NCBI GenBank assembly: GCA_025358255.1
Contig: JANYKC010000095.1
Coordinates: 240,013-304,012, forward strand
Direction of reading: 5' to 3'
Source of the DNA: Spirochaetaceae bacterium
GTDB lineage: Bacteria; Spirochaetota; Spirochaetia; Treponematales; Rectinemataceae
DNA: 64,000 bases
The notes beneath the pieces are model-generated. The model saw only the letters and a list, made by a program, of their open reading frames with translations, did not search any database and was not told the origin of the DNA. Numbering within the stretch: position 1 is the first letter of the stretch; the number at the start of each line of letters is the position of its first letter. Below are positions 1 through 9,508 of the stretch, in pieces. A program made the position numbers and the translations under genes.

Positions 1-92
1 TCGCGCGCGAGCGCCTTCTCGAGGGGCCGGTGGCCTGGTCGATAGCGGGCCCTGAGCGCCTCCTCGTTGGCGTCGTGGGCGCGGGAAAATAA
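1..92 (+). CDS. 3' end of an unidentified gene (partial)
   Basis: An open frame enters from the left edge (codons in phase with base 3) and stops with TAA at 90-92. About 29 codons are visible, reading ...RERLLEGPVAWSIAGPERL... Almost every third position is G or C, as expected for coding DNA in this GC-rich genome, and that is the main reason for calling it. It converges on the malic enzyme gene, with a terminator hairpin between them. The visible tail has no recognisable domain, so no function is proposed. Confidence 0.45.
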   Translation, partial: ARERLLEGPVAWSIAGPERLLVGVVGAGK

Positions 93-117
93 AAAAACCG
101 GCCCAGATGGGCCGGTT
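89..117 (-). terminator. Rho-independent terminator of the malic enzyme gene
   Basis: A perfect 10-bp stem (96-105 pairing with 108-117, arms AACCGGCCCA and TGGGCCGGTT) with a 2-base loop is followed on the minus strand by a run of seven T (bases 89-95). It lies just past the malic enzyme stop codon. Confidence 0.85.
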
Positions 118-136
118 CGATTTCCAGTCCCGAGTA

Positions 137-1591
137 TTACTTAACCTGTCCGCAGGCCCACTCAAAGGCGTCCTGCACCAGCTTTTCGGGCGGCTGCTTG
201 ATGAGGCCGGCGTCGATGAGGGCCTTCACGGTCGCGCGCGACTCGTCTATGTCGTGGCGGGCGCGCTCGAGGACTTCCTGGCGGCTTAGGTTGATGCGGG
301 CCACCCCTTCCTTGACCGCCTGCTCGGCGACGTCGGCGGCTTCCTCGGAGAATACCGCAACGTCATCCATGGTCGGCATGATGTGGTCGACGTCGATGCC
401 CTTCTTCTCGGCGAAGTCCGCGAGGGAGTGGGAGCAGCGGATCGCCATGCCGTCCGTGACCTTCTTCGCGTGGACGAGGAGGGCAGCCTTGAGGAGGCCG
501 GGGAAGCAGACCGAGTTGTTGACCTGGTTCGGGAAGTCCGAGCGTCCGGTGCCCACGATGTAGGCGCCGGCTTCCTTGGCGGCGTAGGGATAGATCTCGG
601 GCACCGGGTTGGCGCAGGCGAAGACGATGGATTTCTTGCCCATGCCGGTGATCCAATGCGGCTTGATCGTGTCCGGGCCGGGGGTCGAGGCGCCCAGGAG
701 GATGTCCGCGCCCTTGAGCGCCTCTTCCTCGTTCGCATAACGCTCAGGGTTGGTGGTCTCGCAGAGCTCCCACTTGCGGTAGTAGCGCGCATCCTTCTTG
801 ATGTCGTCGCGGCCCTTGTGGAGGCTGCCCTTCGAGTCGAATAGGACGAGCCTGGAGGGATCGGCGCCGTCGGTGATGAGGAGGCGGGCGATCGTGGTCA
901 TGGAGGCGCCGGCGCCGAGCATGGCGATGCGCACCTTGGAGAGGTCCTTGCCCACGAGCTTGAGGGCATTAAGGACGCCGGCTAGGGTGACGCAGGCAGT
1001 GCCCTGGGCGTCATCGTGCCAGACGGGGATGTCGCAGGCCTCGCGGAGGTCGTCGAGGACCTTGAAGCAGTTAGGCTGGGAGATGTCCTCGAGGTTGATG
1101 GCGCCGAAGGAGTGCTGGACCATCTTGACGAACTGGATGATGCGCTCAGGGTCGTTCTTGCCGTCGGGACCGCGGGAGTCGATGCACAGGGGCACGCAGT
1201 CCACGCCGCCCAGGTACTTCATGAGGAAGGCCTTGCCTTCCATCACGCCCATCCCGCCGGGAGGGGTGCAGTCGCCGTCACCCAGGACTCGGGTGGAATC
1301 GGAGACGACGGCGACCGTGTTGCCGCGGCTCGTCAGCTCGAAGGAGAGGTCGTTGTTGTCGCGGATGGCGGTGGAGATGCCGGAGACGCCGGGGCTGTAC
1401 CAGGCGCCGAACCACTGCCAACCGAAGACTCCGCACTTGGGCACGGTCTGCATCTTGCCGCCGTAGAAGCGGTGGGCATCGACGGAAAAGCGCTTGAGAA
1501 AAAGAGTCTGGGCCTTGGCCTTCTGGGCATTGCTGAAGTCCGCGGGAAAGGCCTCAGAAAGGTTGTCAAGGGCGAGATTCAGCTTCTTCAT
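137..1591 (-). CDS. NAD(P)-dependent malic enzyme
   Basis: Oxidative decarboxylation of malate to pyruvate and CO2 with reduction of NAD(P); a cytosolic enzyme linking the C4 and C3 pools. The 484-residue protein has the malic enzyme N-terminal domain (SPGVSGIST and the loop TSRGNTVAVVSDST), the metal and substrate region VWHDDAQGTA, a Rossmann fold with the glycine-rich turn MLGAGAS, and the C-terminal motif FACANPVPEI. The length fits the bacterial short form without an added phosphotransacetylase domain. ATG follows a strong GGAGAAGGAG ribosome site. It stands alone, with 144 bp upstream and its own terminator downstream. Cofactor preference cannot be read safely from the sequence. Confidence 0.93.
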   Translation of the reverse strand: MKKLNLALDNLSEAFPADFSNAQKAKAQTLFLKRFSVDAHRFYGGKMQTVPKCGVFGWQWFGAWYSPGVSGISTAIRDNNDLSFELTSRGNTVAVVSDSTRVLGDGDCTPPGGMGVMEGKAFLMKYLGGVDCVPLCIDSRGPDGKNDPERIIQFVKMVQHSFGAINLEDISQPNCFKVLDDLREACDIPVWHDDAQGTACVTLAGVLNALKLVGKDLSKVRIAMLGAGASMTTIARLLITDGADPSRLVLFDSKGSLHKGRDDIKKDARYYRKWELCETTNPERYANEEEALKGADILLGASTPGPDTIKPHWITGMGKKSIVFACANPVPEIYPYAAKEAGAYIVGTGRSDFPNQVNNSVCFPGLLKAALLVHAKKVTDGMAIRCSHSLADFAEKKGIDVDHIMPTMDDVAVFSEEAADVAEQAVKEGVARINLSRQEVLERARHDIDESRATVKALIDAGLIKQPPEKLVQDAFEWACGQVK

Positions 1592-1735
1592 GGAATTCTC
1601 CTTCTCCTGTAACGGCTATCGATAACTCTTGAGCGAATGCGTATTGGACACAATAGACCCAAAATGCCGGAATGGGGAAGGGGGAAATTGTTTCATTGAA
1701 GAAAAAATGCCGCGCTGCCGCTCCGGACCCGCGGC

Positions 1736-3985
1736 CTAGTCGTCTTCCTCTATCGAAAGCACGGATGGCAAGGAGCGCAACGACTTGAGGGCGCGCTTGA
1801 CGTCCTCCCTGGACTCGACCTCCATCGTGAAGGAGCCGGCCATGGTCCCGTCGCCGCGCTCCCCGAGACGCCCCTCCCTGAGGTGGCCCTGGAATTTCTT
1901 CACCGCCGCCTCGATCTCGGAGAAGAGGAAGGCCGACCGGCGGGCGATGAGGCGGAAGCGGGCGGTGGTCGAGGAAGCGCCGGACTCCCAGCTCACCTCG
2001 ATGCGGCGGTCCAGGAAGTCGGGAATGGCCGCGAGGCTCTTGCAGTCGGCACGGTGCACGATGATGCCCCGCCCCCGCGACACGTAGCCGAGGATGGCGT
2101 CCCCCGTGACGGGACGGCAGCAGCCCGCGATCCTGATCATCACGTTTTTCGCTCCGCCGATGGCCACGCCCGCCGAGTCGTTGCGCAGGGCCTGGCCCGG
2201 CTCGACCCGGCGATACACCGTGATGGTCCCCGGCGGGCCGGAGGCCAGGGAGTGCAGCCTTTCGGCCTCCACCCTCCTCTCCTCGGCCTCCCGATCCTCC
2301 TTGAGCCTTTTCTCCTCGGCGTGGTCCGCCGGGGCGGCGCGCTTGCCCGCGACGATATTGCGTTCAATTGCGATCACTTGCCCCGAGGCGACAAGGGCGG
2401 CCCTGATCTTCTGCCTCGCTTTCGAGGTCTTGGCCAGGGGCAGCCAGTTCATCGTCGGATGGGCCTGGGGCGAGGTGAGGATCTCGACTATCTGGGTGTT
2501 GTGGAGCTCGCCGTCCAGGGGCACGATCTGCCCGTCGGCCTTGGCTCCCATGCAGCGGCTGCCCACGTCGCTGTGGATGGCGTAGGCGAAGTCCAGCGGG
2601 CCGGCGCCGGCGGGCAGCTGTATCACGTCGCCCCTGGGGGTGAAGACGAAGATCGAGTCCTTGAGGAGCTCGCGCTTGATCTCCTCGAGGTACTCCGCGC
2701 CCTGCGAAAGGAAATCGCCCCATTCCTTGAGGCGGTTCACGATCGTGAGGTCCTCGGGACGTGGGGCTTCCGCGGCGTTGCCCTTCTTGTAGAGCCAGTG
2801 CGAGGCGACGCCGTACTCGGCCACGCGGTGCATGTCGCGGGTGCGGATCTGGATCTCGAGGAGGCGGCCGTCGAAGCCCATGACTGTGGTGTGGAGGCTG
2901 CGGTAGCCGTTCGCCTTGGGCATGGCGATATAGTCCTTGAAGCGCCCTTCGATCGGTTTCCAGACGCGGTGGATGAAGCCGAGGAGCGTGTAGCAGTCGT
3001 TGTCCGTCTCGCAGATCAGGCGGACACCCAGGAGGTCGAAGAGCTCGTCCGCGCCTTTGGCGCGCTTGCGCATCTTCTGGTAGATCGAGTAGAAATGCTT
3101 GGCCCGCGCCTGGATCTCGACCGAGATGCCCTCTGCGCTGGCGGCCTCCGTGATCGCCGCCTCGACGCGGACCAGGTAGGTCTCCCGCTCGCCCTTCTTG
3201 GCTGCGACGATGGACTTGATCTGGTCGAAGGCCTCGCGGTTCAGGTGCTTGAGCGAGAGGTCCTCGAACTCATCCTTCATCCATGACACGCCCAGGCGGT
3301 CGGCCAGGGGCGCGAAGATGTCCAGGCACTCGGTCGCGATCTCCTTCTGCCGCTCCTCGTCCAGGTACTTGAGGGTCCTCATGTTGTCGAGCTTGTCCGC
3401 GAGCTTGACGATGATGACGCGGATGTCCTGGGTCATCGCGAAGAGCATCTTGCGGATGGTCTCCGCGGCCTGGACGGTCTTGTTCTTGGCCTTGAGGGCC
3501 GAAAGCCGCGAGACGCCCTCGACGATGAAGGCCACGTCCTTGCCAAAGCGCGCCTCCAGCTCGTCGACGACGGGAGAGCGCGCGAAGGCGTTGCGGGCCG
3601 TCGCGCCGCCCTGTTTCTTGCCGGGTTTCGCCACCGCCGCCGGATGATGCTGCCGCGGGGCCTCGTCCGCCAGGGCGCCATGCGCGGCGGTCGGGGCCGA
3701 CATTGCCGCCGGGTCGTCCTTGCTTGCCGGGACTTCCCCCTCCCCTCCAGGGGATCCCGGCGCGTCGTGGAATATGCCTGCGATCACGGAATCGGCATCC
3801 ATGCCGAGCTGCATGAGGATCGAGGCGATGCGCCAGCAATGGGTCACCGCCGGCTCGCCCGAGGCGCGCATGGCCCCCGCATGGCGTAGGGCCGCCCAAT
3901 CGGCCGCATCGCCCATGCGCGCCACGTCCGCTTCGGCGTAGCGCTCTTTCGCCTCCGCGATGAGGCTTTCCCTCAGTTCGTCCAC
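1736..3985 (-). CDS. relA: Rel/SpoT-type (p)ppGpp synthetase with degenerate hydrolase motif
   Basis: Long Rel/SpoT homologue (749 aa) of the stringent response, making (p)ppGpp from ATP and GTP/GDP. Order: HD hydrolase region (about 1-210), synthetase domain (about 250-400, with RFKD at 348-351 and the motif PKANGYRSLHTTV), TGS domain, conserved-cysteine domain (IAGCCRPVTGD), C-terminal ACT domain. The RFKD motif is the RxKD class of bifunctional enzymes rather than the ExDD of RelA. In the HD domain the metal ligands H49, H73, D74 and D197 are present, but HDxxED reads HDAPGS and is followed by about 55 low-complexity residues, so hydrolase activity is doubtful. The start is GTG; the first 13 bases overlap the end of prmC, placing it last in the prfA-prmC-rel operon. 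Confidence 0.9.
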   Translation of the reverse strand: MDELRESLIAEAKERYAEADVARMGDAADWAALRHAGAMRASGEPAVTHCWRIASILMQLGMDADSVIAGIFHDAPGSPGGEGEVPASKDDPAAMSAPTAAHGALADEAPRQHHPAAVAKPGKKQGGATARNAFARSPVVDELEARFGKDVAFIVEGVSRLSALKAKNKTVQAAETIRKMLFAMTQDIRVIIVKLADKLDNMRTLKYLDEERQKEIATECLDIFAPLADRLGVSWMKDEFEDLSLKHLNREAFDQIKSIVAAKKGERETYLVRVEAAITEAASAEGISVEIQARAKHFYSIYQKMRKRAKGADELFDLLGVRLICETDNDCYTLLGFIHRVWKPIEGRFKDYIAMPKANGYRSLHTTVMGFDGRLLEIQIRTRDMHRVAEYGVASHWLYKKGNAAEAPRPEDLTIVNRLKEWGDFLSQGAEYLEEIKRELLKDSIFVFTPRGDVIQLPAGAGPLDFAYAIHSDVGSRCMGAKADGQIVPLDGELHNTQIVEILTSPQAHPTMNWLPLAKTSKARQKIRAALVASGQVIAIERNIVAGKRAAPADHAEEKRLKEDREAEERRVEAERLHSLASGPPGTITVYRRVEPGQALRNDSAGVAIGGAKNVMIRIAGCCRPVTGDAILGYVSRGRGIIVHRADCKSLAAIPDFLDRRIEVSWESGASSTTARFRLIARRSAFLFSEIEAAVKKFQGHLREGRLGERGDGTMAGSFTMEVESREDVKRALKSLRSLPSVLSIEEDD

Positions 3986-4856
3986 GGCTTCCTCCCCAGG
4001 GTCACGCGGGCAAGTCCCGCAAGGTCGGCACGTGTTTCTACCGCGAGAAGCCCCACGCTGGCTAGGATGTCGCGTAGCTCGGCGGCCTGGCTAGGGTCGG
4101 CTTCAAGGAGGAGGCAGCCGCCTGGGCCCAGGATCGCGGAGGCCTGGGGGATCAGGCGGCGATAGGGCCCGAGGCCGTCCGGGCCTCCGTCAAGGGCCAT
4201 GAGGGGCTCGCCCCAGGCGGCGGAAAGCCCGAGCGCTTCGGCGCTGCCCACGTAGGGGGGGTTGGCCAGGATGAGGTCGAAGCATCCGGCTGATCCGAGG
4301 GGACCGGCCAGGAGATCGGACTTGGAGAGCGCAAGGGCCGCGGCGCGGTCGCCAAGGAGGAGGCGCGCGTTGACGGCGGCAACCTCGAGAGCGTCCTCGG
4401 AGAGATCGGATGCCGAAACCAGCCATCCGGGCCTTTCCATGGCCAGGCTGATCGCCACGCATCCGGAGCCGGTGCAAGCTTCATGCACGCGAAGGGCCGG
4501 GCGGCCGCTCCTGTGTGCAAGCTCGTCCCCGAAGGCGAAGGCAAGCTCCACGAGGAGCTCGGTGTCGGGACGGGGGATGAGGACCCGCCGGTCCACATGG
4601 AAGTCATGGCCCCAGAACTCCTTGCCACCCAGGAGGTAGGCGACCGGGGCACCCGCGGCCCTTTGGCCCAGGAGATCCTCGAACTTCCGGAGATCAGCCT
4701 CGATGATTGGGTCGGGAGCGGAGGCGAGGAGCTTGTCCCGCGTGATGCCGAGGGCGCTGGCAAGGAGGAGGGACGCATCGAGGGCCGGGGTTTCTGAGGC
4801 GGATGGCCCTTTTTCGGAAAGGAAGGCGCTCCCTTGCCGGAGCGCATCCCGCAAGG

Positions 4857-4860
<4 letters not shown>
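3973..4860 (-). CDS. prmC: Peptide chain release factor N5-glutamine methyltransferase
   Basis: Transfers a methyl group from S-adenosylmethionine to the glutamine of the GGQ motif in release factors RF1 and RF2, raising termination efficiency. The 295-aa protein has the helical N-terminal recognition domain, then the methyltransferase fold with the SAM loop [13 protein letters not shown] and the catalytic NPPY motif in [10 protein letters not shown]. The chosen ATG (4858-4860) overlaps the prfA stop codon as ATGA, so its translation is coupled to that of its substrate. A longer reading frame upstream lies inside prfA and is not used. Placement directly after prfA is the usual arrangement. 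Confidence 0.94.
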
Positions 4861-5923
<1,063 letters not shown>

Positions 5924-5927
<4 letters not shown>

Positions 5928-6103
5928 GGGCGCACCTTTTCGACAAAGGAAGGGCAGGTATAGACGACTATCTCCATGCCGGAGTCCGAGGAGTCGGTCT
6001 CGCCATCGATCGAGGCCGCCAGGATGCGCTTGAGGTGGCAGGAGGCGTCGCGCTTGCACAGGGGACAGGCGCCGTTGCCGCGGGGATTGATATCGAGTCT
6101 CAT
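5924..6103 (-). CDS. Small CxxC protein upstream of prfA
   Basis: A 59-residue reading frame below usual length cut-offs, beginning [20 protein letters not shown] and ending with TGA that overlaps the GTG start of prfA. It contains [10 protein letters not shown] and a later TCPSF, a cysteine arrangement like a small zinc-binding knuckle, with acidic residues between. Codon third positions are GC-rich as in neighbours. The exact GTGA junction with prfA argues that it is translated as the first gene of the prfA-prmC-rel operon. No family is recognised; a metal-binding or regulatory role is only inferred from the cysteines. Confidence 0.6.
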
Positions 6104-6262
6104 GGCGGCAAATGTACCCCAAAGAGGGGGCGCGGGGCAAGGCGGCGGCCGGCGCGAAGGCGGCTCAGCGGGGAAGACGACTCGCTGGAACCTTTTTTAA
6201 GGACAATGGAGGGCGGGGCCTGTAGGGGAAAAGTGAGGCTGGATTCGGGAGAGAGAGGGGGA

Positions 6263-7120
6263 TCACTCCTGGCCGAAAGTGACCTTCGTGCCGGCGGCGG
6301 GCCAGGAGCAGCGGCCGGGGAAGGCGGAGGCAATGGCGGCGTAGGCATCGACGCCGGTGCAGTGGGAGAGCCTGATCTTCCGCACGTCGTATTTTCGAAG
6401 CGCCTGGACCGTATTCGCGAGACGGGTGGGGGAGGCGGCCACTAGGTGGGTGCCGCCCATGAGGGCGTGGATCCTGCTCTCGCCGGTGAGGAGGCTCACG
6501 TAGTCCATGGTGTTGACGAGACCCGAGTGGGCGCATCCGAGCACGATCACGAGGCCTTCGGGCACGCGGAAGAAAATGGACTGGTCGTCAAGGACGAGGT
6601 CAGGCATCGTCGCGCCTTCATCGAGGAAGGCGTGCCTGCCGACGCCTGTGTCCTCAAAGCCGTTCAGGCGGGGGACCTGCCCGGTGACATAGAGCCCGTC
6701 GCCGATCATGGTCGGCTCCCTGGTCTCCACAAGCCGCCTGACCCGCCACCGCAGTTGCCGTCGGGAGAGGGGAAGGCTATGGGGTTCGGCCAGCTCGTCG
6801 TCCTTCCAGTACCGGGTTTCGAAGCCTGCCGGATGCGCATAGAGGTCGACCCGTCCGCACGCGCGCAGGGCGGCCTTGAGCCCCGCGGTATGGTCCTGGT
6901 GCTCGTGGCTCAGGACAATGGCGTCTACGGTGCGCAGGTCCAGCTCGAGGGCGCGGGCGTTCCCGATGAGGGCCCTCCCCCCGCCCGTATCCAGAAGGAG
7001 CCGGAAGGCGCCGGTGTCAAGGAGGAGGGAGAGTCCCCATTCCCCCATCACATGTCCGTAGCCGGAGAAGTTGTCCACGATCGCCGTGACGCTCACCCGG
7101 GGAATCACCTTCAGGTCCAT
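6263..7120 (-). CDS. Metallo-beta-lactamase-fold hydrolase
   Basis: A 285-aa cytoplasmic protein with the metal motif SHEHQDH (H72, H74, D76, H77), a preceding LLLDTGGG strand, and the later metal-binding stretch VLGCAHSGLVNT. This pattern and the layout match the COG1237 group, annotated as dihydropterin or ribofuranosylaminobenzene phosphate synthase-like hydrolases; the true substrate is unknown. Its ATG overlaps the end of the response regulator gene by 10 bp, so it is the last gene of a kinase-regulator-hydrolase operon. A downstream effector role for the two-component system is possible but inferred only from that position. Confidence 0.85.
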   Translation of the reverse strand: MDLKVIPRVSVTAIVDNFSGYGHVMGEWGLSLLLDTGAFRLLLDTGGGRALIGNARALELDLRTVDAIVLSHEHQDHTAGLKAALRACGRVDLYAHPAGFETRYWKDDELAEPHSLPLSRRQLRWRVRRLVETREPTMIGDGLYVTGQVPRLNGFEDTGVGRHAFLDEGATMPDLVLDDQSIFFRVPEGLVIVLGCAHSGLVNTMDYVSLLTGESRIHALMGGTHLVAASPTRLANTVQALRKYDVRKIRLSHCTGVDAYAAIASAFPGRCSWPAAGTKVTFGQE

Positions 7121-7509
7121 CTATCGCCCCTTCCCAGGATCGCGGCGACAAGGGCCTTGATGTCGCAGGGTTTCTCTAAGGTCGCCACGAGGGGGACTTC
7201 GGCCTGGAGGGCCAGGATCTGCCCGCGTTCGGCATACCCGGTGAGGAGGATGAGACGATCGGAAAACCGTCCTGCGTGGACCCGTCGCAGGAACTCATCG
7301 CCTTTCATGCCCGGCATGAGCCAATCGCTGACCACCGCGACTATGTCCTTCCCCGCCGCTTTGAGCTCGGCGATGAGCTCGAGGGCGGATTCGGCGCTGG
7401 TCGCGGTCTCGCAACGGAACCCCTCGCCAAGGCTCACGCACAGTTGATGCCGCAAGGCCAGGAGGATTATCGCCTCGTCATCGACGCACACCACCTGTCT
7501 ATCAGCCAT
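7111..7509 (-). CDS. Single-domain response regulator
   Basis: A 132-aa CheY-like receiver: acidic pair D10-D11 in VCVDDEAI, phosphoacceptor D62 in VVSDWLMPG, T90, and K113 in LEKPCD. No output domain follows, so it must act by protein contact or phosphotransfer. The ATG at 7507-7509 was chosen because it overlaps the kinase stop codon by 8 bp; the longer upstream frame lies within the kinase gene. Presumed partner of the adjacent histidine kinase. Confidence 0.9.
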   Translation of the reverse strand: MADRQVVCVDDEAIILLALRHQLCVSLGEGFRCETATSAESALELIAELKAAGKDIVAVVSDWLMPGMKGDEFLRRVHAGRFSDRLILLTGYAERGQILALQAEVPLVATLEKPCDIKALVAAILGRGDRWT

Positions 7510-9403
7510 CACCGCACTCCGTCGCCGTCCCTGCCAAGGCAGGCGGCACGGCCGCGTGGCCGGGGAGGGTGACCGTGAAGACTGTCCCGCCAGGCCCCGA
7601 GGTAAAACCGATGGTTCCCCCATGCGTGCTCACGATCTCGCGGGAGATCGACAGGCCCAGGCCTGTGCCTTTCCCAAGGGGCTTTGTCGTGAAAAAGGGT
7701 TCGAAAACGCGGTCCTTCGCCTCTGCGGGAATGCCGCTTCCCGAGTCCTCCACGCTGATGCGAAGCTCTCCCCCAAGGCAGACGCCGCGGACCACGAGCC
7801 TTCCGCGTTCTCCCATGGAATCGAGGGCATTGCCGATGAGGTTGAGCCAGACCTGGAGCAGCTGGTCCGGATAGCAGCGATACTCGGGCAGCCGGTCGTA
7901 GTCCCGCTCGACATCGATGCCACTCTTGAGCCTGGTCGAGAAGAGGGCCAGGGCGGAGTCGAGCTGGACGCGCAACGAAACGACCGAAGCTTCATCGCCC
8001 TTGTCCTGGTGGGAGTAGATCCTCAGGGCCTTGATCACCTGGCTCATCTGGCCGGCGGCTGCGCTCATGATCTCGAGGGCCTCGATGCGATGGGTCTCCG
8101 CGCGTGCCGCTTCGATGAGGGGGGCGCTTGCGCCGCTGAGGATCTCCAGTGTTCCGAGGTCAGGCTCACCGATGCCGAGGTCCAAACAGAGCTCGAGGAC
8201 CCGGGCATCCACGGGCTCACCCAGGCCCTCCAGGTGGGAAAGAAGGTCCCTCTTCTGCGCCCGGGAATCCGCGTTTTCCGCTTTTCGGCCCCTGGCCCTT
8301 GCATTTAGCAGCTTTCCAAGCCCCACCCAGTCCTGCGAAGGAAGGGGATCGCGTCTGTGGCCAGGGCCCTCCTCCACGGATTCCGCCATGGTCTCCACGC
8401 TCATGGCGAGGGCCTGGAGGGGTGTATTGAGCTCGTGGGCTATGCCGGCGACCAGGCTGCCGAGGGCCGTGAATTTCTCGGACTTCACAAGGAGGGCAGA
8501 GCGTTCGGCCACCTGCCGTTCGAGATTGCGGTTCAGGAAACGGAGCTTCCTCGTCAGGACCTGGATCACGACAAAGCACAGGAACGCGGCCAGGAAAAGC
8601 GCGACCAGGCCGCCGATGAGCCAGACGGGGACCACCGTGGTCTCGGTCCGCTCGAGGCCCAGCCACTTGGCCTGGAGGTCGTAGTACCAGGAATGGGGAT
8701 CGTCCACGAGCTCAGTATAGCGGGCGATCATGCGGTTGAAATCCGCGATATGCGCGCTCTTGCGCGACACCACGGGAAAGGAGCGGAACGGGGCGAAGAC
8801 GACGGTCGTGGGGGCCACGCGCTTTTCCACCGCCACGAACCAGTTGGACTGGACGCCGCCGAATACCTTCCCTGTCTGCACCGCCTCCACGAGGCTGTTG
8901 AAATCGGGATATTCGACCGCCTCGAAAGGGATGGCCAGGCTTTCCATATAGGCCTTGAAGTTGACGCCGTTGCGGTCATCCTTGACCATGCCCAGGCGCT
9001 TGTGCTGGAGTTCAAGGACGGACTGGAATTCGGTGCCCACCGCGACGAACAGCTGGCCCCATCCGGCGGCCACCCCCTTGTCGGGAAAGATGAACAGGCC
9101 CTCGCGCTCGGCGGTCTTCTGCAGGGTCGTGAAGAAATCCACCTCGCCGGAGATGAGCTGCGGGTAGATGGCGGGGAAGTCGGCCACGCGGAACTCGTAG
9201 GGGATGCCCAGCTCGTCCATGATCCGGCCGTAGAGCTCCACGAAATATCCGGTGGGCTTCCCCGCCGCGTCCACATAGGTGGTCGGGGGGGCGTTCGGGA
9301 CGAGGCCGTAGATGAGTTTCCCCTCATCGGCCGACGCGATGGAAGCCGCGAAGACCAAGGCCATGACAAGGAATCGCGCTGCTTTCATCGAGGGCTTCCG
9401 CAT
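7502..9403 (-). CDS. Hybrid-sensor histidine kinase with periplasmic solute-binding domain
   Basis: Membrane sensor kinase, 633 aa. Signal peptide (1-26); solute-binding protein family 3 domain (about 27-250) facing the periplasm; one transmembrane helix (about 257-282); dimerisation/phosphoacceptor region with H323 in GIAHELNTPLQAL; catalytic ATPase domain with N box NLIGNALDSM, G1 box VEDSGSGIP and G2 box GTGLGLSISREIV. About 100 residues are inserted between the two helices of the phosphoacceptor hairpin (340-440), which is unusual. ATG at 9401-9403 follows GGGAGGAGAC. The binding domain suggests sensing of an amino-acid-like ligand, but the ligand is unknown. First gene of an operon with the receiver and the hydrolase. 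Confidence 0.9.
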   Translation of the reverse strand: MRKPSMKAARFLVMALVFAASIASADEGKLIYGLVPNAPPTTYVDAAGKPTGYFVELYGRIMDELGIPYEFRVADFPAIYPQLISGEVDFFTTLQKTAEREGLFIFPDKGVAAGWGQLFVAVGTEFQSVLELQHKRLGMVKDDRNGVNFKAYMESLAIPFEAVEYPDFNSLVEAVQTGKVFGGVQSNWFVAVEKRVAPTTVVFAPFRSFPVVSRKSAHIADFNRMIARYTELVDDPHSWYYDLQAKWLGLERTETTVVPVWLIGGLVALFLAAFLCFVVIQVLTRKLRFLNRNLERQVAERSALLVKSEKFTALGSLVAGIAHELNTPLQALAMSVETMAESVEEGPGHRRDPLPSQDWVGLGKLLNARARGRKAENADSRAQKRDLLSHLEGLGEPVDARVLELCLDLGIGEPDLGTLEILSGASAPLIEAARAETHRIEALEIMSAAAGQMSQVIKALRIYSHQDKGDEASVVSLRVQLDSALALFSTRLKSGIDVERDYDRLPEYRCYPDQLLQVWLNLIGNALDSMGERGRLVVRGVCLGGELRISVEDSGSGIPAEAKDRVFEPFFTTKPLGKGTGLGLSISREIVSTHGGTIGFTSGPGGTVFTVTLPGHAAVPPALAGTATECGDG

Positions 9404-9508
9404 CTTCGCTGTCTCCTCCCAAGTAGTATATGCGGCAGGAGGCAAATTGCCAGCACCCTGGGGCGACCGCTTGCCCCCGGGAGCCCGGGAGGGCTATTAT
9501 GGCCCATC

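Noticed and set aside
114..126. GGTTCGATTTCC as a possible tRNA T-arm
   Set aside because: It is the edge of the malic enzyme terminator; no cloverleaf can be built around it. No tRNA or rRNA gene was seen anywhere in the window.
1883..3286. A 467-codon plus-strand open frame antisense to the Rel gene
   Set aside because: Shadow of a GC-rich gene: His, Val, Gly and Arg heavy, with no motifs, while the sense frame has all Rel domains.
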